From assembly GCA_963791325.1 (NCBI GenBank), contig CAWBRU010000008.1:275547-339546 (forward strand): 64,000 nt of DNA, read 5' to 3'. Position 1 is the stretch's first letter. Each line of letters starts with the position of its first letter. Of this stretch, positions 1 to 10,238 are shown piece after piece. The notes below the pieces were generated by a model. The model was not told the DNA's origin, made no database searches, and saw nothing but the letters and a program-made list of their open reading frames with translations. This stretch comes from JBEVJK01 sp963791325 (lineage in GTDB: Bacteria; Pseudomonadota; Alphaproteobacteria; Rhizobiales; Rhizobiaceae). Position numbers and translations under genes: made by a program.

Positions 1-79
1 CGGGCAACCGCTTCACCTCACGGCAATATGACGAAGGTCGGCCGTCTCGGCGCTTGCCAATCCTCGCGAAGCCGGTCAA

Positions 80-893
80 ATGGCCGCCATGATGCTCCGC
101 TCGGTTGCTGTCGCCTGCGTGCTCCTCGGATCTTGGCTCGGCCCGGCTTCGGCCAGCGTCACCGACTGGGTTGAGGTCGAGGGCGGCCGTGTGCGGCTGG
201 TGACGACCGGCGGTCCCGACGAGGACGGCACCGTGGACGGGGCGCTCGAGATCGAGCTCGAACCCGGCTGGAAGACCTATTGGCGCGATCCCGGCGATGC
301 CGGGGTGCCGCCCCAGATCGATATCGGGAAAAGCACCAATGTCGCCGATGTCGCGATCGAGTTCCCGACGCCCGAGCGGTTCGCGACGGCACCACCATCT
401 GGGCCGGCTACAAGCATTCGGTAGCGTTCCCGCTGCGCTTCAAGCTCGCCGATCCGGAGGAGGAGACGGCCATCGAGGCGCATGTCTTTCTCGGTATTTG
501 CGAGACGATCTGCATCCCGGTGCAGGCCACCTTCAGCCTCGATCCGGAGAGCGATCCGGACAATGTCGACGACGCAGACATCGTGGCGACCGCGCCGCGC
601 GGCGCTGCCCGCCAAGCAGCGGCCGGATTTCGGCGCCAAGCTGGTCGGCCGCAACGACCAGCGCTGACCGTCGAGGCGACCGTGCCGGCCGCGGCGGACA
701 AGGCCGAGCTCTTCGTCGCCGGCACCGCAGGCTTCATGTTCGGCACGCCGGAGCGGCGCGGGGCGAAGGGCCATGTCGCAACCTTTTCGGTGCCGATCCT
801 CGATGAGCCCGAAGCAGCCTGCGCTCGGCCGCCCTGCCCTATACGCTTGCCACCCGTGCCGGCGCCGTCGAAGGCGCCCTGGCGCTGCCCTGA
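80..893 (+). CDS. DsbD alpha-domain-like thiol:disulfide protein (frameshifted)
   Basis: Secreted or periplasmic protein resembling the N-terminal domain of the disulfide reductase DsbD, which passes electrons to periplasmic thiol proteins. A signal peptide (hydrophobic VAVACVLLGSWL then a PASA cut site) is followed by the motif GWKTYWRDPGDAG, a Pro-rich segment with YKHSVAFPLRFKL, and a C-x3-C pair in GICETICIPV. The frame is broken near 383 (one G missing after TTC), near 600 and near 810; read across these it ends LPYTLATRAG...ALALP and stops at 893. ATGs at 89 and 92 are alternative starts. It lies 20 bp before the peroxiredoxin, so the pair is probably a redox operon. Function rests on family resemblance. 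Confidence 0.7.
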
Positions 894-913
894 ACAGAGC
901 TGACGAGGATAAC

Positions 914-1395
914 ATGACGATCGCAGTCGGAGACAAGCTGCCCGACGCCACGTTCAAGCACGATGAGCCCGGACGGCGCCAAGACGTGACCACGGACGAA
1001 ATTTCGGCGGCCGCAAGGTCGTGCTGTTCGCGGTGCCGGGCGCCTTCACGCCGACCTGCAGCAACAACCATCTGCCCGGCTATCTCGAGAACCACGACGC
1101 CATCCTCGCGCGCGGCGTCGACACGATCGCCGTGGTGGCGGTCAACGACCATCACGTGATGGGCGCCTGGGCCCGCTTCACCGGCGGCGGAAGGCAAGAT
1201 CCTCTTCCTCGCCGACGGCAACGGCGATTTCGCCAAGGCGCTCGGGCTCGACGGCGACATGCCGCCGGCGGCATGGGCTGCGCTCAAGCGCTTCTCGATG
1301 ATCGTCGACGACGGCAAGGTGACGACGCTCAACGTCGAGACCAAGCCCGGCGGCGAACGAGTTCGGGCGCAGCCACGATCCTCGAGCAGCTGTGA
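914..1395 (+). CDS. Peroxiredoxin, Prx5/AhpE-like (frameshifted)
   Basis: Thiol peroxidase that reduces peroxides with its peroxidatic cysteine. The start MTIAVGDKLPDATF and the active-site motif PGAFTPTCS, typical of the Prx5 group, are visible, followed by HLPGYLENHDAI, VVAVNDHHVMGAW and LFLADGNGDFAKALGL. The length of about 160 residues fits the family. The frame breaks near 1000 (a T missing in GAAATTTCGG), near 1190 and near 1365; the last piece reads ATILEQL and then stop. It is convergent with rnhA; a palindromic repeat separates the two genes. Confidence 0.85.
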
Positions 1396-1483
1396 CGCTG
1401 CGGGTGCAACGACAACCTCGACCCTGAACGGCCCGCCGCGGCCGCTGCGTCCAGAGCGGATAACTTTTTCGGATCGCACCGGT

Positions 1484-1552
1484 GCTCTGCTCCAAGTCTG
1501 TCCGCAATTCCGCACGGAGAACCGGCTTCCACTTCTCCTGGAATTGCTCTAG
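1484..1552. repeat. Dispersed palindromic intergenic repeat, copy 1
   Basis: A region with outer arms GCAATTCC (1504-1511) and GGAATTGC (1540-1547) lies between the convergent peroxiredoxin and rnhA genes. The same layout recurs at 22281-22358, including an upstream CTGCTCC..AAGTCT stretch and a terminal CTAG. The CTA at 1549-1551 is the stop codon of rnhA read on the minus strand, so the repeat supplies that stop. It can fold on either strand and may act as a bidirectional terminator; that role is inferred. Confidence 0.7.
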
Positions 1553-2027
1553 CCGTCCGGCGTTGGTATGGCGACGGCGGGGCCCTTGCCCGGCTTGAAC
1601 GGCGCCATGCCCAGGCGCGCCAGTTCGTCGGCGCGTTCATTCTCGGCGTGGCCGGCATGGCCCTTGACCCAGTGCCAGATCACCTTGTGGCGCTTGCGCG
1701 CCTCGTCGAGCGCCTGCCACAGCTCGGCGTTCTTCACCGGCTTCTTGGCGGCGGTCTTCCAGCCATTGCGCTTCCAGCCTTCGATCCAGCCGCCGATGCC
1801 GTCCTTGACGTAGTTGCTGTCGGTGTAGAGATCGACCTCGCACGGCTCGCTTCAGCGCGTTCAGCGCCGCGATCGCCGCCATCAGCTCCATGCGGTTGTT
1901 GGTGGTCTCCGCCTCGCCGCCGGACAGTTCCTTGGTCGTGCCGTTGTAGCGCAGGATGGCGCCCCAGCCGCCCGGGCCCGGGATTGCCCGAGCAGGCGCC
2001 GTCGGTGAAAATTTCGACGCGCTTCAT
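1549..2027 (-). CDS. rnhA: Ribonuclease HI (frameshifted)
   Basis: Cleaves the RNA strand of RNA-DNA hybrids. All blocks of the family are present across frames: EIFTDGACSGNPGPG at the N-terminus, TTNNRMELMAAIAALNALK (catalytic Glu), the tail KNAELWQALDEA, then HWVKGHAGHAENERADELA with the catalytic His and Asp. The frame shifts near 1975 (an extra G in the CCGGGCCCGGG run) and near 1845. The start ATG overlaps the thrB stop as ATGA. The TAG stop is contributed by the adjacent palindromic repeat. Confidence 0.9.
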
Positions 2028-3002
2028 CGTCTGCGACTCCATATTCGCGCCGCCGAGCCGATCTGCCGGTGGAAGCGCAGCTTGCGGATATATTCGATCG
2101 GGTCGCGCTTCTGGCACCAGCGCGCCGTCGGGGATGGTCAGCCAGTCGTAGAGCCGCGTCAGCATGAAGCGCAGCGCCGAGCCGCGCGCCAGCATCGGCA
2201 GCGCCTCGCTCTTCCGCCGCGCTCAGCGGCCGCACCGACTGGATAGCCGGAGAGCAGCGCCGTGCCCTTGGTCAGGTTGAAGGCATGGTCCTTCTCGAAG
2301 CACCAGGCGTTGAGGCAGGTGGCGACGTCGTAGGCATAGAGATCGTTGCAGGCGAAATAGAAGTCGATCAGCCCGGACAGCCGGTCGCCGAGGAAGAACA
2401 CATTGTCCGGGAAAGAGATCGGCATGGATGATGCCCGCGCGGCAGCGTCGCCGGCCAGTCGCGCTCGAGATCGGCGAAATCGCGGTCGACCTCGGCGGCA
2501 AGCCCCTGCTCGACCTCGTCGGCGCGGGCGCGCGAGCCGTCCCACAGCTTGCGCCAGCCGTCGATGCGCCAGCGCATTCTTGCCGCGACAGCGGGAAATC
2601 GGCGCCGGCCAGGTGCAGGCCGGCCAGCGCCTTGCCGACCTCGCGGCAGTGGGCGACCGTCGGCCGGCGCATCCACATGCCTTCGAGGAAGGTGATCGAC
2701 GGCGGCCGGACGGCCGGCGAGCTCGCCGATCACCTGCGCCGTCGCGCCGGTGCACCGGCAGCGGGCAGCGAGATGCCCTTCTTCGCCAGATGCTCCATCA
2801 GGCCGAGGAAGAACGGCAGGTCGCGCGCTGTCGACGCGCTTCTCGTAGAGCGTCAGGATGTAGGCGCCGCTCGACGTGTGCAGCAGGAAGTTGGAGTTCT
2901 CGAGCCCTCGGCGATGCCCTTGTAGGACAAGAGCTCGCCGAGCGCATATTCCCGCAGGAACGCGCCGAGCTCGCCCTCGGTGATGTCGGTGTAGACCGCC
3001 AT
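2024..3002 (-). CDS. thrB: Homoserine kinase, APH-fold type (frameshifted)
   Basis: Phosphorylates L-homoserine in threonine biosynthesis; this is the aminoglycoside-phosphotransferase-like ThrB found in alphaproteobacteria. The N-terminus MAVYTDITEGELGAFLREY and the ALGELLSYKGIAEGSENSNF-like continuation are characteristic. Further on are GKALAGLHLAGADFPLSR, FPDNVFFLGDRLSGLIDFY and DLYAYDVATCLNAWCF. The coding frame changes about every 150 bp. It starts 7 bp after the ispH stop and ends in an ATGA overlap with rnhA, giving an ispH-thrB-rnhA operon as in many rhizobia. Confidence 0.9.
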
Positions 3003-3009
3003 GCCGGCC

Positions 3010-4024
3010 TCAGCGCGCTCCGTTGACGAAGGCCATGTCGGCGGCGCGTCAGCTCGACATCGCGCAGCACCCGCATCACCGGGAAATCCTCCGTCTCGGT
3101 CGCCGTCACCGCGAGCTCCACGGTCACGTCGTAGCGCTCGCGAAACGCGTCGATGATCTCGTCGACGATGATCTCCGGCGCCGACGCGCCGGCGGAAAGC
3201 CCGAGCGCTGGCAATCGCGCCGATCTCCTCCCACGGGATTTCGGCGGCGCGCTGCACGAGAAGCGACATCTTGGCGCCGGCGCGCTCGGCAACCTCGACC
3301 AGCCGGCGCGAATTCGACGAATTGGGCGCGCCGACGACCAGGAAGAGATCGGCGCCCGGCGCCGTTTCCTTGACCGCTTCCTGGCGGTTGGTGGTGGCAT
3401 AGCAGATCGATTCGGCGGCCGGCGCCTTCGAGCTCGGGAAAGCGCTCCTCGAGCGCGCGGATGATGCCGGCCGTGTCTTCGACCGACAGCGTGGTCTGGG
3501 TGACGAAGCCGAGGGCCGACGGATCGGCCGGCTCGAAGGTGGCGACGTCGGCCTCGGTCTCGATCAGCGTCACCGCGCCTTCCGGCAGCTGGCCCATCGT
3601 GCCGATCACTTCGGGATGGCCGGAATGGCCGATCAGCAGCACATGGCGGCCGAGCCGCTGGTGGCGCATCGCCTGCTTGTGGACCTTGGAGACCAGCGGG
3701 CAGGTCGCGTCGAGGTAGAACAGATTGCGCGCCTGCGCATCGGCCGGCACCGATTTCGGCACGCCATGCGCGGAAAACACCACCGGGCACTGCGCGATGC
3801 TCGGCCGGGATTTCGTCGAGCTCCTCGATGAACACCGCGCCGAGCTTCTGCAGCCCTTCGACGACATAGCGATTGTGCACGATCTCGTGGCGCACATAGA
3901 CCGGCGCGCCGTATTTCTTCAGCGCCAGCACGACGATCTGGATCGCCCGGTCGACGCCGGCGCAGAAGCCGCGCGGCTGGCAGAGCCTGATCGTCAGCGG
4001 AGGTTTGTCGAGTGGCTTGAGCAT
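3010..4024 (-). CDS. ispH: 4-hydroxy-3-methylbut-2-enyl diphosphate reductase (frameshifted)
   Basis: Last step of the MEP isoprenoid pathway; an iron-sulfur enzyme. Visible are CQPRGFCAGVDRAIQIV with the first cluster cysteine, VRHEIVHNRYVVEGL, VVFSAHGVPKSV, DATCPLVSKVHKQA with the second cysteine, and GHSGHPEVIGTMGQ. Frames switch near 3813, 3422, 3205 and 3045, so no single frame carries the whole protein. The C-terminus, read across frames, is VEL-RAADMAFVNGAR followed by stop at 3010. The dxs gene of the same pathway is 12 kb away. Confidence 0.92.
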
Positions 4025-4075
4025 TGTCTTCCGAATGTTTCGCAGCCGCGAAATGATGTCTGGCACCCTGCCCTG

Positions 4076-4849
4076 TCAAGTCCGCGCTTGCCGCGGGCGC
4101 GGCACGCCTGCGCCACAGCCAGACGCCGAGCACGCCGGCCAGCGCCGCGGCGAGCCCGTACCAGGTGAGCGCGTATTGCAGATGACTGTTGGGCAGGTCG
4201 ATGATGGTGACGCCGCCGACCGGCAGCCCGCCGGGATTTGGCGGCCGGCCCGGCATCGACGAAGAACGGCAGCAGCGTCGACGCGGTCGACGCCGGCGGA
4301 TTTCGCCATCGCCGCGCAGATCCTTCCAGTAGAAGATGTTCTTGTCCGGCTCGTTGTCCGGCAGCATCGACGACGGCTTTTCGGCGAGCGGATTGCGGGC
4401 AAGGCCGCTGATCGTCACCGTGCCGGCCACCTGCGCCCTCGGCCCGCGTCGCCGGCATCCTTGCTGTCGTAGGGAACGAAGCCGCGGTTGACGAAGACGA
4501 TGCGCCCGTCCTGCAAGCCGAGCGGCGTGTAGACGTAGAAGCCGGACTCGCCCGTCGTAGGTCGCGAAGAAATGCCGCTCCCTGGCGTGATGGAAGGTGC
4601 CGCTCACGCTCGACCGGCCAATAGTCGACGTCGCCAGTCGCCGGCGAACTGCCGCTCGACCTCGGCAAGCGGGCGCGGCGCCGCGTGCGTGCGCTGGTCG
4701 ATCGAGGCGAGCAGCGCCTCCTTCCAGGCAAGCCGGTCGACCTGCCAGGTGCCGAGCCCGATCAGCACGGCGATGCCAGCAAGGCCGCCAGGATCACCGC
4801 AACCCAGGCGGAAGCGGTGCCGCGGCGCGTGGCATGAGATGCCGGTCAT
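4076..4849 (-). CDS. SURF1 family cytochrome oxidase assembly protein (frameshifted)
   Basis: Inner-membrane protein that helps assemble aa3 oxidase, probably through heme a insertion. The N-terminal membrane segment followed by IGLGTWQVDRLAWKE is the SURF1 signature; DQRTHAAPRPLAEVE follows. A second membrane segment YALTWYGLAAALAG lies near the C-terminus, giving the usual two-helix topology. The C-terminal frame is uncertain: one frame stops at 4076 after RPRQART. The start overlaps the DUF983 stop as ATGA. Its place in the oxidase cluster supports the role. Confidence 0.85.
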
Positions 4850-5283
4850 GCGCGCTTGTCCCAGCTCCCCTTGCTGCGCCTTGTTGCGGTACTGCAGCGT
4901 GATGAGGACGCCCTTGATCAGCCTGCAGCGCGGTCAGGCAAAGGACCAGCGCCAGCGGGATCCAGATGATGAAATGCAGCCACAGCGGCGGGTTGAGCGT
5001 GACCTCCGTCCACAGCGCCAGGCCGACCACCACGAAGCCGATGATCAGGATGACGAAGACGGCCGGCCCGTCGCCGGCGTCGGCGAAGGAATAGTCGAGC
5101 CCGCAATTCGCGCAGCGCGTGCCGACCGTCAGGAAGCCGGAAAACAGCCGGCCCTCGCCGCAGCGCGGGCAGCGCCCCTTGAGACCGGCCGCGATCGGCT
5201 CGACTTCCGGCCAGATCGCCCGATCTTCGACACGCTTGTCCTCATCGGCTTGTCGTCGCTCGCGGACTGCTGTCGTCGCTCAT
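4846..5283 (-). CDS. DUF983 membrane protein (frameshifted)
   Basis: Small membrane protein of unknown function that often sits between coxC and SURF1 in alphaproteobacteria. A zinc-ribbon-like start (CPRCGEGRLFSGF..CANCGLDYSF read across frames) is followed by two hydrophobic stretches, FVILIIGFVVVGLALW and WLHFIIWIPLALVLCL. With one extra G removed from the GGGG run, the C-terminus reads QQGSWDKRA and the stop overlaps the SURF1 ATG. Its start ATG overlaps the stop of the L,D-transpeptidase gene. Confidence 0.8.
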
Positions 5284-5755
5284 GGATCGATCTCGATCGG
5301 CGTGCCGGCGGCGACCATGTCCCAGATCTCGCGCATGTCCGCGTCGGTGACGGCGATGCAGCCGTTCGTCCAGTCGAACAACTGCATCAGCCAGCCCCAC
5401 CAGCCGAAGCCGTTGACCTGGCCATGGATCATGATCATGCCGCCCGGATCGACGCCCAGCTGCTGGCGGCCGCTGTCGGCGTCGTTCGGGTAGGAGATGT
5501 GGAGCGACCGCATGCAACAGCTGTTGGGTTGCGCCAGTCGAGCACATAGCGCCCCTCCGGCGTGCGCTCGTCGCCTTGCTGCTGCTTGTGGCCGATCGGA
5601 TTGGCGCCGAGCGCGATGCCGTAGCTGCGCAGCACCTGGCCTTTCGCGAGCAGCTCCATGCGCCGCTCCGACTTGTCGACGCGGACGAGGTCGACCTTGT
5701 CGCCGCGCGAGCGCTGGCGACACGATCGCCAAAGCCGGCCGATCAGATCGAACGG
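5280..5755 (-). CDS. L,D-transpeptidase, YkuD domain (frameshifted)
   Basis: Periplasmic enzyme that forms or edits 3-3 cross-links in peptidoglycan or links proteins to it. The catalytic region is clear: MIMIHGQVNGFGWWGW, then DWTNGCIAVTDADM, matching the HxG...[ST]-x-G-C-[IV] pattern with catalytic Cys. Upstream are VLRSYGIALGANPIGHK and the Gly/Arg-rich GDERTPEGRYVLDW typical of the fold. No clean start is visible because of indels; it lies around 5735-5755. It overlaps DUF983 by ATGA within the oxidase operon, an unexpected place for a cell-wall enzyme. Confidence 0.85.
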
Positions 5756-5836
5756 ACGGTCAGACCGCCGTGCGGATCGCGTGCGAGAGCCGACGGCCGC
5801 GCATGCGCGGCCGTCGTGACTCGGCGATCGAAGCCG

Positions 5837-6718
5837 TCAGTGCTCCATCGGCGCGCCGGCCGACGCCCAGACATAGATGCAGGAGAACAGGAACAGCCAG
5901 ACGACGTCGACGAAGTGCCAGTACCAGGCGGCCGCCTCGAAGCCGAAATGCTGCTTCGGCGTGAAATCGCCGCCCATCGCCCGGATCAGGCAGACCAGCA
6001 GGAAGATCGTGCCGATCAGCACGTGGAAGCCGTGGAAGCCGGTCGCCATGAAGAAGGTCGCGCCGTAGATCGAATCCTTGAAGCCGAACGGCGCGTGCAT
6101 GTACTCGTAGGCCTGCACCATCGAGAACAGCACGCCGAGAGCCGACGGTCAGCACCAGGCCCGCGATCAGGCCCTTGCGGTCGTTGTGCAGCAGCGCGTG
6201 GTGCGCCCAGGTCACCGTCGTGCCGGACAGCAGCAGGATGATGGTGTTGTAGAGCGGCAGATGGAAGGGATCGAGAACCTCGATGCCCTTCGGCGGCCAG
6301 ACGCCGCCGGTGAACGCCGTCGCGCGCATATTGCGCGGCTTCGTTGGGGAACAGGCTGGCGTCGAAGAACGCCCAGAACCAGGCGACGAAGAACATCACC
6401 TCGGAGGCGATGAACATGATCATGCCGTAGCGCAGATGCAGCGACACGACGCGGGTGTGATGGCCCTCATGCGCTTCCTTGATGGTGTCCGACCACCAGC
6501 GCGAACATGGTGTAGAGCACGATCAGCAGGCCGATGAAGAACAGCCATGGATTGGCGATGTTGACGCCGAAGATCGGGAAATTGCCGGCCTTGAGATATT
6601 GCATGCAGGCGACGCCGCCGATCGCCATGACGAGCGCGCCGATCGCGCCGAGGAACGGCCACGGGCTGGGGTCGACGAGGTGATAGTCGTGTTGCGGTTT
6701 TGCGTGCGCGTCGGCCAT
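5837..6718 (-). CDS. coxC: Cytochrome c oxidase subunit III (frameshifted)
   Basis: Core membrane subunit of aa3 oxidase. The start MADAHAKPQHDYHLVDPSPWP is typical of rhizobial subunit III; then come LLIVLYTMFALVVG, SLHLRYGMIMFIASEVMFF, NTIILLLSGTTVTWAHHALL and the C-terminal GFHGFHVLIGTIFLL..WYWHFVDVVWLFLF. An inserted A near 6139 breaks VLTVGLGVLFSMVQAYEY. The total of about 293 residues fits the family. The gene lies 1 bp downstream of ctaG. Confidence 0.93.
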
Positions 6719-6719
6719 G

Positions 6720-7355
6720 TCAGCCCCCAAGTTTGCTGTCTGGATTGGTGCTCTGTGCCCGTCTGGCCGGCTTGTCGGCGGCGGCAACGGGCTTCTCCCC
6801 GTCGATCGGGAAGAAGGTGTAGGAAAGCGTGATCGTCTTGATGTCCTTCAGTTCCGGCACATCGACGATCTCCGGATCGACATAGAAGACGACCGGCATG
6901 TCGAGCGTCTCGCCCGGCTTCAGCGTCGTGTCGGTGAAGCAGAAGCACTCGATCTTGTTGAAATAGGCGCCGGCCAGCTCCGGCGACACGTTGAAGGTGG
7001 CGCGGCCCGAGGCCGGCGCGGTCGAAGAGGTTGGTGACGCGGAATTTCGCCTCCACCGTCTCGCCGATCTTCATCGTCATGTCGCGCTGCGACCGGCGCG
7101 AACTCCCAGGGCGATGCCGCCCGAGGTGTTGGCGTCGAAGCGCACGGTGATGGTCGCGGTCGAGCACGCGGTCGGAATATTGCTCGACGCGCTGCGTCGT
7201 GCCGCCATAGCCGGTCACCTGGCAGAACAGCTTGTAGAGCGGCACCGAGGCGTAGGCCGCGCCGACCATGCCGCCGAAGAAGGCGAGGCAGACGCCGGCG
7301 ACGACGCGGTTCGACCGCTGCGTCTTGCCGGTCGGTCGTGTGGGTCGCCGGCCAT
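6720..7355 (-). CDS. ctaG: Cytochrome c oxidase assembly protein CtaG/Cox11 (frameshifted)
   Basis: Copper chaperone that loads CuB into subunit I. It has one N-terminal membrane helix (VVAGVCLAFFGGMVGAAYASVPLYKLFCQVTGYGG, shown here only as landmark residues with the periplasmic Cys after LYKLF), then the conserved KIECFCFTDTTLKPGE copper site and a PVVFYVDPEIVDVPEL C-terminal sheet. The start MAGDPHDRPAR at 7355 is chosen because it follows the stop of the small CoxF-like gene by 6 bp. Indels disrupt the middle. Confidence 0.9.
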
Positions 7356-7361
7356 CGAGCC

Positions 7362-7520
7362 TCACATCGCCCGGTCGAGGATCGACGGGCCGAACTTGGC
7401 GATCGTCGCGACGTAGAAGATGACGACGAGCGCGGCCAGCGCCAGTCCGATCGCCACCGAGCGCGAGCGCTGCGCCTTCTTCTGGCTTGCGGTCAGCGTG
7501 ACGCGTTCTTCTTCGATCAC
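7362..7520 (-). CDS. Small CoxF-like membrane protein of the oxidase operon
   Basis: A 52-residue intact gene that starts with GTG. It begins VIEEERVTLTASQKKAQRSR and has one hydrophobic helix (VAIGLALAALVVIFYVATI) and the tail KFGPSILDRAM. The GTG overlaps the ctaB stop as GTGA, and ctaG begins 6 bp after its stop, which fixes the boundaries. Small proteins of this shape, with a basic N-terminus, one helix and ILDR near the end, sit between ctaB and ctaG in many alphaproteobacteria. The role in oxidase biogenesis is inferred from position. Confidence 0.85.
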   Translation of the reverse strand: MIEEERVTLTASQKKAQRSRSVAIGLALAALVVIFYVATIAKFGPSILDRAM

Positions 7521-8474
7521 GCATCAGCAGCTCCCGGCAGCGCCAGCATGCGCTGCGACGACCACGTCGGCCAGATAGGCGGTGAAGATCGCGAAGAGAT
7601 AGAGCAGCGAATAGGCAAACAGCGCCTTGGCCGGCCGCATGGCGCGGTCGCCGTCGGCCATCGTCGAGCACCTTCCAGGCGTACCAGACGAAGGCGGCGC
7701 CGAGCGCGAACGCGACGACGCCGTAGCCGACGCTGGCATAGCCGAGCAGCGCAGGGCAGCACGCCGACCGGCAGGATGACCAGCGCATAGGCGAAGATCT
7801 GCCGGCGCGTCGACGCCAGCCCGGCGACATTCGGCATCATCGGGATGCCGGCGCGGCCGTATTCGTCGGCCTTGAACAGCGCCAGCGCCCAGAAATGCGG
7901 CGGCGTCCACAGGAAGATGATCAGGAACAGGATGACGCTTTCGAGGCTGACCGAGCCGGTCGCGGCGGCCCAGCCGATGACCGGCGGAATGGCGCCGGCC
8001 GCGCCGCCGATGACGATGTTCTGCGGCGTCCAGCGCTTCAGCCACATGGTGTAGACGACGACGTAGAAGAAGATGGTGAAGGCGAGCAGCGCGGCCGCCA
8101 GCCAGTTGACCAGCACGCCGAGCGTCATCACCGACAGCGCCGACAGGATCAGCCCGAAGGTCAGCGCCTCTTCCGGCCGGATGCGGCCCGATCGGGATCG
8201 GCCGCTTGGCGGTGCGCGTCATCACCGCATCGATGTCGGCGTCGTACCACATGTTGAGCGCGCCGGACGCGCCGGCGCCGACGGCGATCGCCAGCATGGC
8301 GATGATGGCGATGAACGGATTGGTGGCGACCGGCGCGGCCACCAGGCCGACGAAGGCGGTGAACACGACCAGCGACATCACGCGCGGCTTCAGCAGCGCG
8401 AAATAGTCGGCGGCCGTCGCCTCGGAGAGGCGAAGGCCGGCGTCCTCGATCAGGTTCTTTTCGACCAGCGACAT
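7517..8474 (-). CDS. ctaB: Protoheme IX farnesyltransferase (frameshifted)
   Basis: UbiA-family membrane enzyme that converts heme B to heme O for the aa3 oxidase. Visible: TAADYFALLKPRVMSLVVFT, then ALNMWYDADIDAVMTRTAKR with the Asp-rich prenyl-diphosphate site, PQNIVIGGAAGAIPPVIGWA, and FLWTPPHFWALALFKADEY. The frame breaks near 8190, 7750 and 7660. About 315 residues with several hydrophobic helices, normal for the family. Its TGA overlaps the GTG of the CoxF-like gene. Confidence 0.93.
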
Positions 8475-8544
8475 CTCAGTCCATTGTTGCCTTGGCGCAA
8501 AGCCGCCGGTCGCCCGGCGGCTCGCCATCGGTACTTCAGGGCGC

Positions 8545-10200
8545 CTACTTGATCTTCGGCAGCTGCTCCCACTGGTGGAACGGCGGCGGCGAAGGCAGCT
8601 GCCATTCGAGCGTCGTGGCGCCCTCGCCCCACGGATTGGCGCCGGCGATGCGCTTCTTCGAGAAGGCCTCGAACACGCCGTAGAGGAAGACCAGCACGCC
8701 GAAGGCCGAGAGGTAGGAGCCGTAGGACGACACCATGTTCCAGCCGGCGAAGGCATCGGGATAGTCGATGTAGCGGCGCGGCATGCCGGCAAGGCCGAGG
8801 AAATGCTGCGGGAAGAACACCAGGTTGACGCCGATGAAGGTGACCCAGAAATGGGTGCGGGCGATCAGCGGCGAATACATGTAGCCGGTCATCTTCGGGA
8901 ACCAGTAGTACCAGCCCGCGAAGATCGCGAAGACGGCGCCGAGCGACAGCACGTAGTGGAAGTGCGCGACGACGTAGTAGGTGTCGTGCATCGAGCGGTC
9001 GAGGCCGGCATTGGCGAGCTGGACGCCGGTGACGCCGCCGACCGTGAACAGGAAGATGAAGCCGATCGCCCACAGCATCGGCGTGCGCATCGAGATCGAG
9101 CCGCCCCACATGGTGGCGATCCAGGAGAAGATCTTCACGCCGGTCGGCACCGCGATCACCATCGTGGCGAACACGAAGTAGCGCTGCGTGTCGAGCGACA
9201 GGCCGGTCGTGTACATGTGGTGCGCCCACACGATGAAGCCGACCGCGCCGATCGCCACCATCGCATAGGCCATGCCGAGATAGCCGAAGATCGGCTTCTT
9301 CGAGAAGGTCGAGACGATGTGGCTGACGATGCCGAAGCCCGGCAGGATCAGGATGTAGACCTCGGGGTGGCCGAAGAACCAGAACAGATGCTGGAACAGG
9401 ATCGGGTCGCCGCCGCCGTCGGGCGTCGAAGAAGGTCGTGCCGAAATTGCGGTCGGTCAGCAGCATGGTGATGCCGCCGGCCAGCACCGGCAGCGCCAGC
9501 AGCAGCAGGAAGGCGGTGATCAGCACCGACCAGGCAAACAGCGGCATCTTGTGCATGCGTCATGCCCGGCGCGCGCATGTTGAAGATGGTGGTGATGAAG
9601 TTGATGGCGCCGAGGATCGAGGAGGCGCCGGCGATGTGCAGCGACAGGATCGCCAGATCCATCGCCGGGCCGGGCTGGCCGGAGGTCGAGAGCGGCGGAT
9701 AGATGGTCCAGCCGCCGCCGACGCCGAAGCCGCCGGTCGGGCTCGGCACGAACATCGACAGCAGCAGCAGCAGGAAGGCCGGCGGCAGCAGCCAGAACGA
9801 GATGTTGTTCATGCGCGGGAACGCCATGTCGGGCGCGCCGATCATGATCGGCACCATCCAGTTGGCGAAGCCGCCGATCAGCGCCGGCATGACCATGAAG
9901 AAGATCATGATCAGGCCGTGCGCGGTGGTGAAGACGTTGTACATGCTGCTTGCCGGCGTCGAGCGCGGCGTCGCCTTCGAAGCCGTAGACCATCGACGCC
10001 AGGCCGTGGAAGATCTGGATGCCCGGCTCCTGCAGCTCCATGCGCATGACGACCGACAGCGCGCCGCCGATGATGCCCGCGAAGATCGCGAAGATCAGAT
10101 AGAGCGTGCCGATGTCCTTGTGGTTGGTCGAATAGACCCAGCGCACCCAGCCGTGATACGGCTTGTGATCGTGGTCGTCGTGAGCTGCAGCGCCTGCCAT
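8545..10200 (-). CDS. ctaD: Cytochrome c oxidase subunit I (frameshifted)
   Basis: Catalytic heme a/a3-CuB subunit of aa3 oxidase. Landmarks: VRWVYSTNHKDIGTLYLIF at the N-terminus, FFGHPEVYILILPGFG with the cross-linked His-Tyr, VWAHHMYTTG with the two CuB histidines, and DTYYVVAHFHYVLS with the heme-a3 and heme-a ligands. The full-length span of 552 codons fits. Frames break near 9950, 9560 and 9423; at 9423 an extra G turns FFDADGGGDP into nonsense. The gene follows coxB by about 38 bp. Confidence 0.96.
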
Positions 10201-10238
10201 GTTCCGCTCCGTTCCCTGTTCTCGCATCGGCCGCGGCG

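Noticed and set aside
8575..9471. Long plus-strand frame opposite ctaD
   Set aside because: Shadow of the oxidase subunit I gene; the product is rich in Arg, His and Asp with no recognisable domain.
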